The notes beneath the pieces were generated by a model. It worked only from the letters and a program-made list of their open reading frames with translations. It made no database searches and was not told the origin of the DNA. From assembly GCF_001421015.2 (NCBI RefSeq), contig NZ_CP013023.1, forward strand, positions 5,290,278 through 5,354,277: a DNA stretch of 64,000 nucleotides, written 5' to 3'. Positions 50,395 to 59,208 of the stretch are shown one piece after another (positions within the stretch are counted from its first letter, which is position 1; each line of letters starts with the position of its first letter). Source of the stretch: Paenibacillus bovis (GTDB lineage Bacteria; Bacillota; Bacilli; Paenibacillales; Paenibacillaceae). A program made the translations under genes and the position numbers.

Positions 50395-51866
50395 ATTCCC
50401 AACTCCTTTACAATTTGCTGTACAGCCATTCTTGCTCCCTGCATCACAATCGGTACGCCGCCGCCAGGATGTACAGAAGCTCCGGCTGCATATAATCGGC
50501 GTATTCCCGGGAATGGTCGTGGCTGCGGGCGATAGACACCGGACTGCCGAAGAATCGGTGCAATCCCAAAACTGCCGCCTCCGTATAATCCGCTGCGCAG
50601 TGCATCTGCCGGTGTGCGTACCCGCATCCATTTGAGGGAATCGCGCAGTCCGGTAAATCCTCTCTCTTCAGCAGAATCGAGCACCTGCTGAACAAGCCGG
50701 TCCGTATCCTTTTCCCAATCGATTCCTGCTTCATCTGTAACCGGAATCAAAAAGTATAATACACTTTCTCCGGCAGGAGCCGCTTCGGCATCCAGTGCTA
50801 TAGGATTAAATACATAAAAAGAAGGATCACGCGGCAATTGACGCTTGTTGAACGTCTCGCGCAGACTGTTATCCAGACTATCCGGCAGGAAAAACTGATG
50901 GGTTAACATCTCCGGCCATTGACGCTGTGCTCCCGCATAGATCAGCACACATCCGGTAGACGGCTGATACGGTGTACGTCGCGGCTTGATCTGCGGCTCA
51001 CTGTTGGATAACAGCGAATTAATATAAGGGAAGTCTCCATTATACAACACGGCATCAAATGCCTGCTTTTCTCCATTGGCCTGTACGCCGAGACAGACAC
51101 CATGACGCACTTCGATTTCGTCTACAGGGCAATTGAGATGTACGGTCACACCGCGTTCTGCCAGCTCTTCGCCGAGAATCTGTGGCAGCATGCCATAACC
51201 GCCTTTGAGCATCCAGACACCAAAAGCATGTTCCGCATAAGGTAGCATCGTATACAGACCGGGCGTCTTTTCGGGAATACCTCCGATATACAGACTCTGC
51301 AGCGAATATGCTTCGCGCAGCTGCCGGTGCCGAAAATAAATACCTGCTGCACTGCTCAGATTGCGATAGGCGCGCAGGCTGCGCATCAGCGACAGATTGC
51401 TTCCGCTGAAAAATTGCTGCCATGCCGGAAAGTCCCGCTCCAAAAAAGAAGCCTGTCCGCGCGGGAACAGTGGACTCATCTCGCGGATAAACCGCTCGAA
51501 ATTTTTGCCTTCTCCTGGAAATACCTGTTCTACTTCTTCGGCCTGACGTTCCGGCTGACGATGCTTGGTCAGCACTTTGCCATCCGGATAATGAATCCGA
51601 TACAGCGGGTCACATTCGATTAGCGGCAACCGGTCACGGCTGACACCGGCTTCTTCCAGAATGCTGTACAGCATCTCCGGCAGCAGCACAATCGTCGGTC
51701 CCTGGTCGATCCGCTGCTCGCCTTCTTCTTCAAAAGCTATCCGGCCGCCCAGACGATCACTTCGCTCGAATATGGTCACTTCCACATTCCGGCGGCTCAA
51801 CAGCAGCGCAGCGGTCAATCCTCCGATACCGCCACCGACGATGGCGATCTTTTTTGGGCGGCTCAT
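50391..51866 (-). CDS. crtN: CrtN-type carotenoid (diapophytoene) desaturase
   Basis: This 491-residue FAD enzyme introduces double bases... that is, successive double bonds, into the C30 backbone. The N-terminal Rossmann motif reads IAIVGGGIGGLTAALLL (about 7-23), then ERSDRLGGRI; the C-terminus has YAAGASVHPGGGVPIV, the motif seen in staphylococcal CrtN. Its ATG overlaps the upstream desaturase stop by four bases (ATGA), and its own stop overlaps the crtM start, so the three genes are translationally coupled. Confidence 0.9.
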   Translation of the reverse strand: MSRPKKIAIVGGGIGGLTAALLLSRRNVEVTIFERSDRLGGRIAFEEEGEQRIDQGPTIVLLPEMLYSILEEAGVSRDRLPLIECDPLYRIHYPDGKVLTKHRQPERQAEEVEQVFPGEGKNFERFIREMSPLFPRGQASFLERDFPAWQQFFSGSNLSLMRSLRAYRNLSSAAGIYFRHRQLREAYSLQSLYIGGIPEKTPGLYTMLPYAEHAFGVWMLKGGYGMLPQILGEELAERGVTVHLNCPVDEIEVRHGVCLGVQANGEKQAFDAVLYNGDFPYINSLLSNSEPQIKPRRTPYQPSTGCVLIYAGAQRQWPEMLTHQFFLPDSLDNSLRETFNKRQLPRDPSFYVFNPIALDAEAAPAGESVLYFLIPVTDEAGIDWEKDTDRLVQQVLDSAEERGFTGLRDSLKWMRVRTPADALRSGLYGGGSFGIAPILRQSGVYRPQPRPFPGIRRLYAAGASVHPGGGVPIVMQGARMAVQQIVKELGI

Positions 51867-53413
51867 GAAGGCTCCGCCCCGGCCAGCACCGATCCGGCAT
51901 CCATTTTGGTAGAACGGGTGACGCCATCCTGCTTGAAAATCAGCGATGTACTGATCCGTGCCGATTCAAAAATCGTCGGCAGTCCGCTGCCCGGATGTGT
52001 ACCGCCGCCGACCAGCCATACTCCATCTACTTCCTCAAACTGGTTATGCGGACGGAACGCCATCATTTGTCCCAGATTGTGCGTCAGGTTAAAAGTAGCC
52101 CCCTGATATACATCCAGTTGCTGTTCCCAATCCAGCGGAGTAAAGAAACTCATTTCCTCGATCCGGTCGCGCAGTCCCTGCAGCTGTGGAATCTGCTCTG
52201 CCCGATTCAGCATCTGCTCCTTGACCTGCTCGCGCTTGGCTTCCCAGTCGGTCTCGCCGGTCAGATTCGGTGTCGGCATCAGAATATACAGCGCCGATTT
52301 GCCTGCCGGAGCAAGGGTGGAATCCAGTACCGAAGGATTGTGTACATAGATCGACGGATCTTCGGACAGTGTTTTGAACTTGGTGATTTCATCGACATTT
52401 TTATGATAATCGGCAGAGAAATGTACAGAATGATGTTCCAGATCCACTGCACCATCAATGCCCAGATAGAGCATGGCCGCCGAACAGGAATACTTTTTCT
52501 GTGCCAGTTGATCAGGTGCATACTTGCGCAGCACCCCCGGTTCAAACAGCTGATTCATGGCAGAAGCGAAGTCTGCATTGATCACTACATGATCTGCATC
52601 CACCTGCTCTCCATTATCCAGCACAACCCCGGTAGCCTTGCGTCCCTGTGTAATTACACGCTGCACTCCTCTTGATGTATGTACGCGTCCGCCATGTTCG
52701 GAGATCACCTGTGCCATTGCTTCAAATACGGAATTCAGCCCGCCTTTGGGATGGAAAAGACCATAGCGATGCTCCAGATAGGACAGAATCGTAAAAGTAC
52801 CCGGACATTCCCAGGCGGACATGCCCAGATATTTGGACTGAAACGTAAATGCCTGCTTGAGCCGTTCATCCTTGAAATAACGGGACAGTCGGCCATAGAC
52901 CGTATCATTCAGATGCAGCTTGGGCAGCGCGCGAATCACATCGGCACGTATATAGTCGGTCAGTCCGGCAAAAGGACGACGCAGCAAAGGCATGACTTTA
53001 TCCAGCTTCACATCTTCTTCTTCCAGATAGCGGTAGTATCCTTGCTCATCACCAGGGAACAGACGCGCAATCTGTGCTGCCGTGTCTTCGCGATCACGGG
53101 AAGGCTTGAACACCATATCGCCAAAATGCAGACTGTACAGTGGTGTCAGCTCCTGCATCTCCACATAGTTATCCAGCGAACGGCCGGACATCTCGAATAA
53201 CTCTTCGATCAGGTGAGGCATCATCAGAAATGTAGCCCCGCGGTCAAACCGGTATTCCCCCAGATGCAGACGGGAAGATCGGCCGCCTACGACAGGCTGC
53301 TTCTCATATACGTCCACCTCGTACCCATGACTTGCCAGCAGCATACCTGCTGCGAGTCCACCGGGTCCTGCTCCGACAATAACTGCTTTGCGGGTAGACT
53401 CAATTGCTTTCAT
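51863..53413 (-). CDS. CrtI/CrtN-family carotenoid desaturase
   Basis: The first gene of the crt operon encodes 516 residues with the FAD-binding AVIVGAGPGGLAAGMLL (about 9-25), EKQPVVGGRSS, and a C-terminal WLVGGGTHPGSGLPTIFES, closer to CrtI-type desaturases than to the second gene. Two desaturases in tandem are usual in C30 pathways of Bacilli, one extending desaturation or oxidising end groups. I start at ATG 53413 after AAGGGGA; upstream in-frame codons lack a binding site. The exact step it performs is uncertain. Confidence 0.88.
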   Translation of the reverse strand: MKAIESTRKAVIVGAGPGGLAAGMLLASHGYEVDVYEKQPVVGGRSSRLHLGEYRFDRGATFLMMPHLIEELFEMSGRSLDNYVEMQELTPLYSLHFGDMVFKPSRDREDTAAQIARLFPGDEQGYYRYLEEEDVKLDKVMPLLRRPFAGLTDYIRADVIRALPKLHLNDTVYGRLSRYFKDERLKQAFTFQSKYLGMSAWECPGTFTILSYLEHRYGLFHPKGGLNSVFEAMAQVISEHGGRVHTSRGVQRVITQGRKATGVVLDNGEQVDADHVVINADFASAMNQLFEPGVLRKYAPDQLAQKKYSCSAAMLYLGIDGAVDLEHHSVHFSADYHKNVDEITKFKTLSEDPSIYVHNPSVLDSTLAPAGKSALYILMPTPNLTGETDWEAKREQVKEQMLNRAEQIPQLQGLRDRIEEMSFFTPLDWEQQLDVYQGATFNLTHNLGQMMAFRPHNQFEEVDGVWLVGGGTHPGSGLPTIFESARISTSLIFKQDGVTRSTKMDAGSVLAGAEPS

Positions 53414-53492
53414 TACATTCCCCTTTTTCCTCTGTATTAGCGTTATTCTGGTCTTACACGTAGATGTAACTGTTATAGATACCCATGAACTA

Positions 53493-53521
53493 TATATAAA
53501 CGCGTGATACCCCGTTTGCAA
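53493..53521 (-). promoter_or_regulatory. Promoter of the crt operon
   Basis: Minus-strand TTGCAA (53516-53521) and TATATA (53493-53498) are 17 bases apart, a sigma-A-type pair. Just downstream, GTTTAT (53496-53501) and GGGTAT (53479-53484) are 11 bases apart and resemble sigma-B boxes with short spacing. Confidence 0.5.
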
Positions 53522-53688
53522 CCATACGTCACAGATTTTACAAAATTAAATTTTATTCTTTGTAATCATCCATATATTTACATCCGCCTGTAATGCGTCA
53601 AAAAGCTGGTTTTGTTGTTATATGGATACATACGTGACATGACTTATTTTCCGGGCGTTTCCTATCCTGAAAGGAGCAATAATAACGC

Positions 53689-55251
53689 ATGAAAGCATTC
53701 TCCAAACATACTCCGCCTATCCATTCTTCCGGACGCGGCAAGTTCAAATCCAGCTGGCGCATTATTTCTGTGCGTTCATTGCTCGGATTGCTAATTCTCT
53801 GGCTGATTGCCGTGATGATCTATCAGACCCATAAGCCGCTTCCTCCGGGCGTATCGTATCAAAGCCCGCTTTATAATGTGGATCATGTAAATTTCTATTA
53901 CGATCTGACCTATGCCGCGCCGGGTACCGCGAACAGCTTTACCCAGAAAAGGCAAATCTACGATCGCATCGTCAAAATGATCGGTGAAGCCAAAAGTTAT
54001 ATCGTTATCGACATGTTCCTGTTCAATAATTACGTACATAAAGGACAACAATATCCCCAGATCAGCGAGCAGCTCACCAACAAGCTGATTCAGCGCAAGC
54101 AGCAGGTACCCGATCTGAAGGTTGTATTTATCACGGATGAAGTGAATACGGATTATAACTCCAGTCCCAATCCACTGCTGGAAAAAATGAAAAAGAACGG
54201 CATCGATGTGGTCATGACGGATGTTGATCCGCTGCGTGATTCCACGCCCGTCTATTCCGCGGTATGGCGTACCTTTTTCCAGTGGTTCGGTCAGGAAGGC
54301 AACGGTCATATTCCCAATGCGATGGCAACATCCGGTCCCGACGTCACCTTCCGCTCGTATCTCAAATTAATGAACGTCAAAGCCAATCATCGCAAAGCGG
54401 TTATTACTGAGAACAGCGCACTCGTCTCCACCGGCAATATTCATGATGCCAGTGCGTATCACTCTAATGTCGCTTTTGAAGTACAGGGTCCGATTACAGC
54501 CGATCTGCTGCGAGCCGAGCAGGCGGTTATCGACCTGTCGGGCAGCAATGTGAAATTGCCGGAATATCAGGAACAAGCGAAATCCTCTGCAAACAGCGGC
54601 TCCGGCAGCAATACGGGTCCTGCTGCCTCCACTCCGGCTACAACCGGCAAAGGAGACATCCAGCTCCGTTATATTACCGAGGGCAAAGTATATGACCGCC
54701 TGCTCGAAGCCATCCAGAACACCCGCGAAGGAGATACGCTGTGGATGGGCATGTTCTATCTGGCCGATAAGCAGGTAACCAGCGAGCTGCTGAATGCCTC
54801 CAAGCGCGGCGTGAAGATTCAACTCGTGCTCGATCCGAACCAGAACGCTTTTGGTCAGGATAAAATCGGTATTCCCAACCGTCCGGTCGCTGCCGAACTG
54901 AACAGCGAGACCGGCGGCAAAATCGGCATCCGCTGGTACAATACAACCGAAGAGCAGTATCATACCAAGCTGATGTATATCGACAGCGGTGCCGGCAATG
55001 ATCTGATTATCGGCGGCTCATCCAACTTCACCCCGCGTAATCTCAAAGATTACAATCTGGAAAACGATCTGTGGATCTCCGCTCCGGGTGATAACGCATT
55101 GATGAAAGAAGTAAACGACTACTTTACCATGCTATGGACCAATAAAGGCGAGCAGTATACGTTGCCGCTGAGCGCCTATCAGGAAGATAGCACCTGGATC
55201 AAGGATATCGCCTACCGGCTGCAGCTGATTCTGGGCTTCACTACGTTTTAA
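53689..55251 (+). CDS. Membrane-anchored phospholipase D-like protein (cardiolipin synthase family)
   Basis: This 520-residue protein has one N-terminal membrane helix (about 29-47) and two PLD domains. The first HKD-type motif is NHRKAVITENSALVSTGN; the second is YHTKLMYIDSGAGN followed by GGSSNFTPRN. A Ser/Gly/Thr-rich linker of about 30 residues separates the domains. Family members move phosphatidyl groups or cleave phosphodiesters; the substrate is not evident. It is divergent from the crt operon. The ATG at 53689 has AAAGGAG 12 bases upstream. No clear terminator follows; an 18-base repeat lies there instead. Confidence 0.88.
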   Translation: MKAFSKHTPPIHSSGRGKFKSSWRIISVRSLLGLLILWLIAVMIYQTHKPLPPGVSYQSPLYNVDHVNFYYDLTYAAPGTANSFTQKRQIYDRIVKMIGEAKSYIVIDMFLFNNYVHKGQQYPQISEQLTNKLIQRKQQVPDLKVVFITDEVNTDYNSSPNPLLEKMKKNGIDVVMTDVDPLRDSTPVYSAVWRTFFQWFGQEGNGHIPNAMATSGPDVTFRSYLKLMNVKANHRKAVITENSALVSTGNIHDASAYHSNVAFEVQGPITADLLRAEQAVIDLSGSNVKLPEYQEQAKSSANSGSGSNTGPAASTPATTGKGDIQLRYITEGKVYDRLLEAIQNTREGDTLWMGMFYLADKQVTSELLNASKRGVKIQLVLDPNQNAFGQDKIGIPNRPVAAELNSETGGKIGIRWYNTTEEQYHTKLMYIDSGAGNDLIIGGSSNFTPRNLKDYNLENDLWISAPGDNALMKEVNDYFTMLWTNKGEQYTLPLSAYQEDSTWIKDIAYRLQLILGFTTF

Positions 55252-55266
55252 CCTAATTATGCTCTG

Positions 55267-55320
55267 ATCATACTGAACACTTCGATCATGACGATCATTT
55301 CAATCATGCTGACCATTTCG
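55267..55320. repeat. 18-base tandem repeat, three imperfect copies
   Basis: Units begin at 55267, 55285 and 55303, of the form ATCATRCTGAMCATTTCG with substitutions; a fourth degenerate start (ATTATA) follows. It lies 15 bases after the phospholipase D-like gene. Confidence 0.75.
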
Positions 55321-55440
55321 ATTATATAGAACCTTTTTCAAACTTCACTCTACTATTTCTTGTATAGAAGTGTAGACCCTATACATCATGCAGGATTGTA
55401 AGCAGGCTCGCTTTTTGTCCTTCTTTACTGCAGTAATTAT

Positions 55441-55483
55441 TGTCAAATACGCCTCCTTCTATCCGGAGCAGGCGTATTTGACA
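55441..55483. repeat. Perfect 14-base inverted repeat upstream of the TetR gene
   Basis: Arms 55441-55454 and 55470-55483 are perfectly complementary, with an extra CTCC/GGAG stem in the 15-base spacer. TTGACA, a perfect -35 box, ends the right arm (55478-55483) reading toward the regulator gene. There is no T tract. Confidence 0.75.
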
Positions 55484-55514
55484 TGCCGCGGATAATGTGA
55501 CAAAATACATTTGG

Positions 55515-55528
55515 CTAACGACCGTTAG
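55515..55528 (+). promoter_or_regulatory. Probable TetR operator
   Basis: CTAACG-AC-CGTTAG is a perfect six-base palindrome with a two-base centre, 12 bases before the GTG start and downstream of the likely -10 box. Autoregulation by such sites is usual for TetR proteins. Confidence 0.55.
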
Positions 55529-55540
55529 GAAGGTGATCTT

Positions 55541-56131
55541 GTGAGTGTAAAAGCACAGCTGCTGCATATCGGATTGTCCCATTTTGCAAGGGATGGGTAT
55601 GAAGGTGCCTCCTTGTCCAAGCTGGCATCCGAGGTTGGTATCAAAAAGCCATCTATCTACGCGCATTTCAAAAACAAGGAAGATTTGTTTCTTCAGGTGC
55701 TGAGCCGGGCAGCGCGAGCGTTGAAGCACCGGCTGATGCGTTATATGATCGCCCATCGCGATCAGCCGCCGGAGCAAAAGCTTCGCGATACGCTTACGTT
55801 TTTGCAGGAATTGTACCGCAGCGATGATACGGTCAAATTCGTGATTCGCATGGCTTACTTTTCTCCCGAAAATTTGCGGGAAGCTGTGATTCCGCTGATC
55901 TACAATCTGCTCGATGTACTGGAATCCCGACTGACCCGGCTGATTCGTCATAGTATGGAAAAGGGGGAACTGTCGCTTTGTATCTCTGCAGAGACGGCAG
56001 CGCAGGCTTATATGACCTGTGCAGACGGCATTATTATCGAAATGCTATATGGACAGTCCCACCGCTCGGTGCAGCGGCTCAATTCCACATGGCCGGTATA
56101 CTGGCGCGGAATCCAGGCTGCAGCGCAATAA
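55541..56131 (+). CDS. TetR/AcrR family transcriptional regulator
   Basis: This 196-residue regulator has an N-terminal helix-turn-helix (FARDGYEGASLSKLASEVGI, then KKPSIYAHFKNKEDLF, about residues 14-52) and a variable ligand-binding C-terminal domain. The start is GTG 55541, with AAGGTG five bases upstream. It is followed by a pair of SMR efflux genes, the same order as B. subtilis yvdT-yvdS-yvdR, so it probably represses the efflux pair and itself. The inducer is unknown. Confidence 0.93.
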   Translation: MSVKAQLLHIGLSHFARDGYEGASLSKLASEVGIKKPSIYAHFKNKEDLFLQVLSRAARALKHRLMRYMIAHRDQPPEQKLRDTLTFLQELYRSDDTVKFVIRMAYFSPENLREAVIPLIYNLLDVLESRLTRLIRHSMEKGELSLCISAETAAQAYMTCADGIIIEMLYGQSHRSVQRLNSTWPVYWRGIQAAAQ

Positions 56132-56191
56132 CGGATTAGACTATTATTCAAGACACACTGGATGTGCAATATAAAGGGGATGAGAAACACC

Positions 56192-56542
56192 ATGAATCGC
56201 AACTGGTTATATGTATTTATTGGCGGATTGATTGAAGTAGTATGGGTATCTGGGCTCAAGCATGCCGAGACCGCCGGCGAGTGGGCTCTTACAGCAGCAG
56301 GAATCGCGCTTAGTTTTTATCTGATTATCAAAGCCTCCAACCGGCTGCCGGTCGGTACGGTCTATGCGGTATTTACCGGTATCGGCACCGGGGGAACGGT
56401 AGCCGCCGAGATGCTGATCTTCGGGGAACCGTTCCAGTGGACCAAGCTGCTGCTGATTCTGCTGCTCATGGCAGGCGTGATCGGACTGAAGCTGGTTACC
56501 GATAACGAAGGCAAGACTCCGGCAAAGGCAGGTGAAGCGTAA
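56192..56542 (+). CDS. SMR-family efflux transporter subunit (YkkC/YvdS-like)
   Basis: This 116-residue, four-helix inner-membrane protein has the essential Glu in [15 protein letters not shown], then [19 protein letters not shown] and [16 protein letters not shown] pairs act as antiparallel heterodimers exporting cationic compounds. I choose ATG 56192; earlier ATGs lie on or before the GGGG binding site. Its stop overlaps the next gene's start by one base (TAATG). I saw no guanidine riboswitch, unlike ykkCD. Confidence 0.9.
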   Translation: MNRNWLYVFIGGLIEVVWVSGLKHAETAGEWALTAAGIALSFYLIIKASNRLPVGTVYAVFTGIGTGGTVAAEMLIFGEPFQWTKLLLILLLMAGVIGLKLVTDNEGKTPAKAGEA

Positions 56543-56856
56543 TGTACTGGTTGACACTTGTTATTGCAGGAGGATTCGAAGTGGTCGGTGTGATTACGAT
56601 GAACCGGCTGGTACGCCAGAAATCCGTATTGAATGTACTCATGATGATACTCGCATTTGCAGGCAGCTTTTCGTGTCTGACCTATGCGATGAACGGGATC
56701 GCCATGGGTACTGCTTATGCCGTATGGACAGGGATTGGTACGGTCGGGGGAGCAATTGTCGGCATGCTTATGTATAATGAAGCCAAAAGCGGCTGGCGCA
56801 TTCTGTTTATCGCGATGATCATCACCTCGGCTGTAGGGCTGAAGCTGATCTCCTGA
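56542..56856 (+). CDS. SMR-family efflux transporter subunit (YkkD/YvdR-like)
   Basis: The 104-residue partner of the preceding gene has four helices, Glu in IAGGFEVVGVITMNRL, and IAMGTAYAVWTGIGTVGGAIV, ending SAVGLKLIS. Coupled start, paired gene order and complementary sequence types support a heterodimeric pump under the TetR regulator. Confidence 0.9.
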   Translation: MYWLTLVIAGGFEVVGVITMNRLVRQKSVLNVLMMILAFAGSFSCLTYAMNGIAMGTAYAVWTGIGTVGGAIVGMLMYNEAKSGWRILFIAMIITSAVGLKLIS

Positions 56857-56905
56857 GCAGATACGGCGAACGGCCTGCGAATTTCCGGTAAAAGGCGGTG
56901 GCTTC

Positions 56906-57853
56906 ATGATTACAACGGTAACGCTTAATGCAGCACTGGATATCATTTACCAGATTCCTTCTTTGCAAATGAATCATGTACACCGGGTACCCGGACTGAC
57001 ACTGCCGGGCGGCAAAGGCGTCAATGCCGCGCGGGTGATTCGCCAGCTCGGAGAGCCGGTGACTGCAGCTGGCTTTGCGGCGGGTTATAACGGACAGAAA
57101 ATGCAGCATCTGCTGGCAAGAGCACAGGTAGACTGCCAGTTCACGGAGGCCGATGGCGAGACCCGTCTGGCGATTACGATTCTGGAACAGCAGGAGCAGA
57201 CACAGACCGAATTAATCGAGCCGGGTCCACTCGTTACGGCTGTACAGATCGAGCAGCTGTGCAGGACGCTGGAGACACTGGCACGTCAATCAGACTGGGT
57301 ATTATTCTCCGGCAGCCTGCCGCAGGGATGCCCTGAAGAGCTGTATGCCCAGCTGATCGGGATCGCCCATGACTGCGGAGCACGAACCGCTCTCGACAGC
57401 AGCGGTGCAGCCTTGCATCATGGGATCGGAGCCGCACCTGATCTCATCAAGCCCAATGCCCAGGAAGCCTGCGATTGGGCGGGCATTGCGACAGGCGGAC
57501 TGCCTCCTTCGCCGGAGCAGCTACGCCAGGCATTAACGGCTATGCTGGATCATGGCAGCACGATGGCGACGATCTCTCTGGGAGCAGATGGTGCCGTGGC
57601 TGCCGAACGGGAGACCGGTCGTTTTTATCGTATCCGGGTGCCGGAGCTGCAGATCACCAGTGCACTCGGGAGCGGTGATGCCATGGCTGCCGGGATGGTG
57701 ACTGCAGCCAGCCGCGGCGGCTCTTTTGTCGATATGCTGCGTCTTGGTTCCTCCTGCGGCAGTGCCTGTGCGTTGCAGCCTGCAGCCGGCATGATTGATC
57801 TGGATGATGTACAACGAATTGGCACACAGATACAAATAACCCCTGAAGCCTGA
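56906..57853 (+). CDS. 1-phosphofructokinase family hexose kinase (PfkB superfamily)
   Basis: This 315-residue kinase has the PfkB signatures: TLNAALDIIYQIP near residue 5, PGGKGVNAARVIRQLG (about 35-50), a central SGSLPQGCPEELY and the catalytic loop SALGSGDAMAAGM near 252. Family members phosphorylate fructose 1-phosphate or tagatose 6-phosphate. No PTS gene lies beside it here, so the substrate is open. It begins 49 bases after the SMR pair on the same strand. GGCGG, a modest binding site, precedes the ATG. Confidence 0.87.
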   Translation: MITTVTLNAALDIIYQIPSLQMNHVHRVPGLTLPGGKGVNAARVIRQLGEPVTAAGFAAGYNGQKMQHLLARAQVDCQFTEADGETRLAITILEQQEQTQTELIEPGPLVTAVQIEQLCRTLETLARQSDWVLFSGSLPQGCPEELYAQLIGIAHDCGARTALDSSGAALHHGIGAAPDLIKPNAQEACDWAGIATGGLPPSPEQLRQALTAMLDHGSTMATISLGADGAVAAERETGRFYRIRVPELQITSALGSGDAMAAGMVTAASRGGSFVDMLRLGSSCGSACALQPAAGMIDLDDVQRIGTQIQITPEA

Positions 57854-57863
57854 GGCTCAGGGG
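57840..57863. terminator. Hairpin at the convergent ends of the kinase and small-protein genes
   Basis: A seven-base-pair CCCCTGA/TCAGGGG stem with an inner GCCT/AGGC stem overlaps both stop codons. Only a short T run follows on the plus strand. Confidence 0.55.
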
Positions 57864-58057
57864 ACATTTGTATGTGAACCAAATCGTACATCCATAAAAA
57901 TCTCACCGGTATCATCATCACGGATAACAAAGTTGATCTCATCAGGAACCAGCTCCCGAAGTGCATACTGCCGGGCCCAGTCCAGCGATGGAAATTCCCT
58001 GACCTGCTCGAGTGACTTGACGACAATTTTGGACTTCAAGCATCGATACGTATGCAA
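57857..58057 (-). CDS. Small conserved-looking hypothetical protein
   Basis: This 66-residue soluble protein reads like a small folded domain (SLEQVREFPSLDWARQYALR, then a conserved-looking INFVIRDDDTGEIFMDVRF). I do not recognise the family. The start is TTG 58057, with GGGGGAA nine bases upstream. It converges with the kinase gene. The good binding site and balanced composition support it being real; function is unknown. Confidence 0.6.
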   Translation of the reverse strand: MHTYRCLKSKIVVKSLEQVREFPSLDWARQYALRELVPDEINFVIRDDDTGEIFMDVRFGSHTNVP

Positions 58058-58261
58058 GGCGGTATTCCCCCTTTAGTTATCATTGGACAGTACTTATCGG
58101 TTTGACGCCTTTTTAAGATGAATTTGGCAAATATACATATTCAGATAACAGAGAATAGATAATAGATCATCTCATAAACGTCTATCCGTCTTGCACTGCA
58201 TCATTCGGCTGCTTTAGGAATAAAAAGAGAAGAATCGGCTGTCCGATCGGTATCGCAGCGA

Positions 58262-58930
58262 TTAGCGGAATAGCTGCTGCTCGGCGGCGTACACACGCAG
58301 ATTATGCAGATCTTCATTCAGATAAGCAGATACGGTCTCCGCCCAGGTCTGATACAGCGTATGATCGGCTGCGGCATCCAATTCGCGGCAGAATGCCGGT
58401 ACCCATGGCAGCATATAGTTTTCCAGGAAATCCGCCTGTGCCTTGATTGCCGCATGCAGCTCCAGTCTATTGCTTTCGTTCTCGGCCATGCGCTCTGCCA
58501 GCAATGACATAAATTCCAGTTCAATGCCGATATGATCATCCGTTTCCTGATCCATCTTTTTAAAAGCAATACCTGCCCGTGCATAAATAGAATTCAGCGT
58601 AGCTTCATAGCTCCAGCGCTCCTGCGCACTGAGCAGATATTCCGATGCGCGCGGATGATGCGGCAGCCGCTGTTCGGTGAACAGCTGGTCATACTGCACA
58701 CACTCATCATAGGCATATTGAATAATATTGGTCAGGGGTATATTCTCAAGCATGCTAATCAGCGGATTGCTCTGTCCGGATAGAATCCGGATGCGTCCGG
58801 CTTCCTTGCGCCATTCAATCAGCTTGGATAGCGTAGGACGCCGCTGCAGCATTTCGCTCAGCAAACGGTAGGTCATGACCCGGCTGTACAACCAATCTGT
58901 CTTCATGCATGTTTCCATCTTTACTGTCAT
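58262..58930 (-). CDS. torD: TorD/DmsD-family molybdoenzyme chaperone
   Basis: TorD-family proteins bind apo-molybdoenzymes or their Tat signals to help cofactor insertion and export. The 222-residue all-helical protein contains TYRLLSEMLQRRP near the N-terminus and the family motif DHIGIELEFMSLLAERM, followed by NYMLPWVPAFCREL. AAGGAG precedes ATG 58930. mobA lies upstream on the same strand, supporting a molybdenum-enzyme role; the client enzyme is not in the window. The symbol names the family, not a proven TorA chaperone. Confidence 0.82.
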   Translation of the reverse strand: MTVKMETCMKTDWLYSRVMTYRLLSEMLQRRPTLSKLIEWRKEAGRIRILSGQSNPLISMLENIPLTNIIQYAYDECVQYDQLFTEQRLPHHPRASEYLLSAQERWSYEATLNSIYARAGIAFKKMDQETDDHIGIELEFMSLLAERMAENESNRLELHAAIKAQADFLENYMLPWVPAFCRELDAAADHTLYQTWAETVSAYLNEDLHNLRVYAAEQQLFR

Positions 58931-59208
58931 GAGAATACACTCCTTGTGATATTATTCACTTATCATATGTCAGCGCTTGCAACATAGCTACCAATAACGG
59001 TAATGAACGACTTGTCAGCGTTATCTGTCTACATTTATATATCGGATTCTGGAAGAATTGGATACTGTATTTCTTATTTTTATTGTACCCGAATTTGGTA
59101 TAAATAGGGGGCGAATCGCCATACGTTCATAAAATAGCCATGTTTACCGGCTGATCCGCTCCTTCTGTTTATACCGGGCTGCTGTATCTGTCTGTGTATC
59201 CTTACTGC

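Noticed and set aside
49513..50631. Longer crtM starting at 50631
   Set aside because: The first ~79 codons overlap the desaturase gene in another frame and have Cys/Arg-rich shadow composition; the TTG at 50394 has a proper binding site.
55900..56190. Guanidine riboswitch before the SMR pair
   Set aside because: The SMR genes start 60 bases after the TetR gene in one operon and no such structure was recognised.
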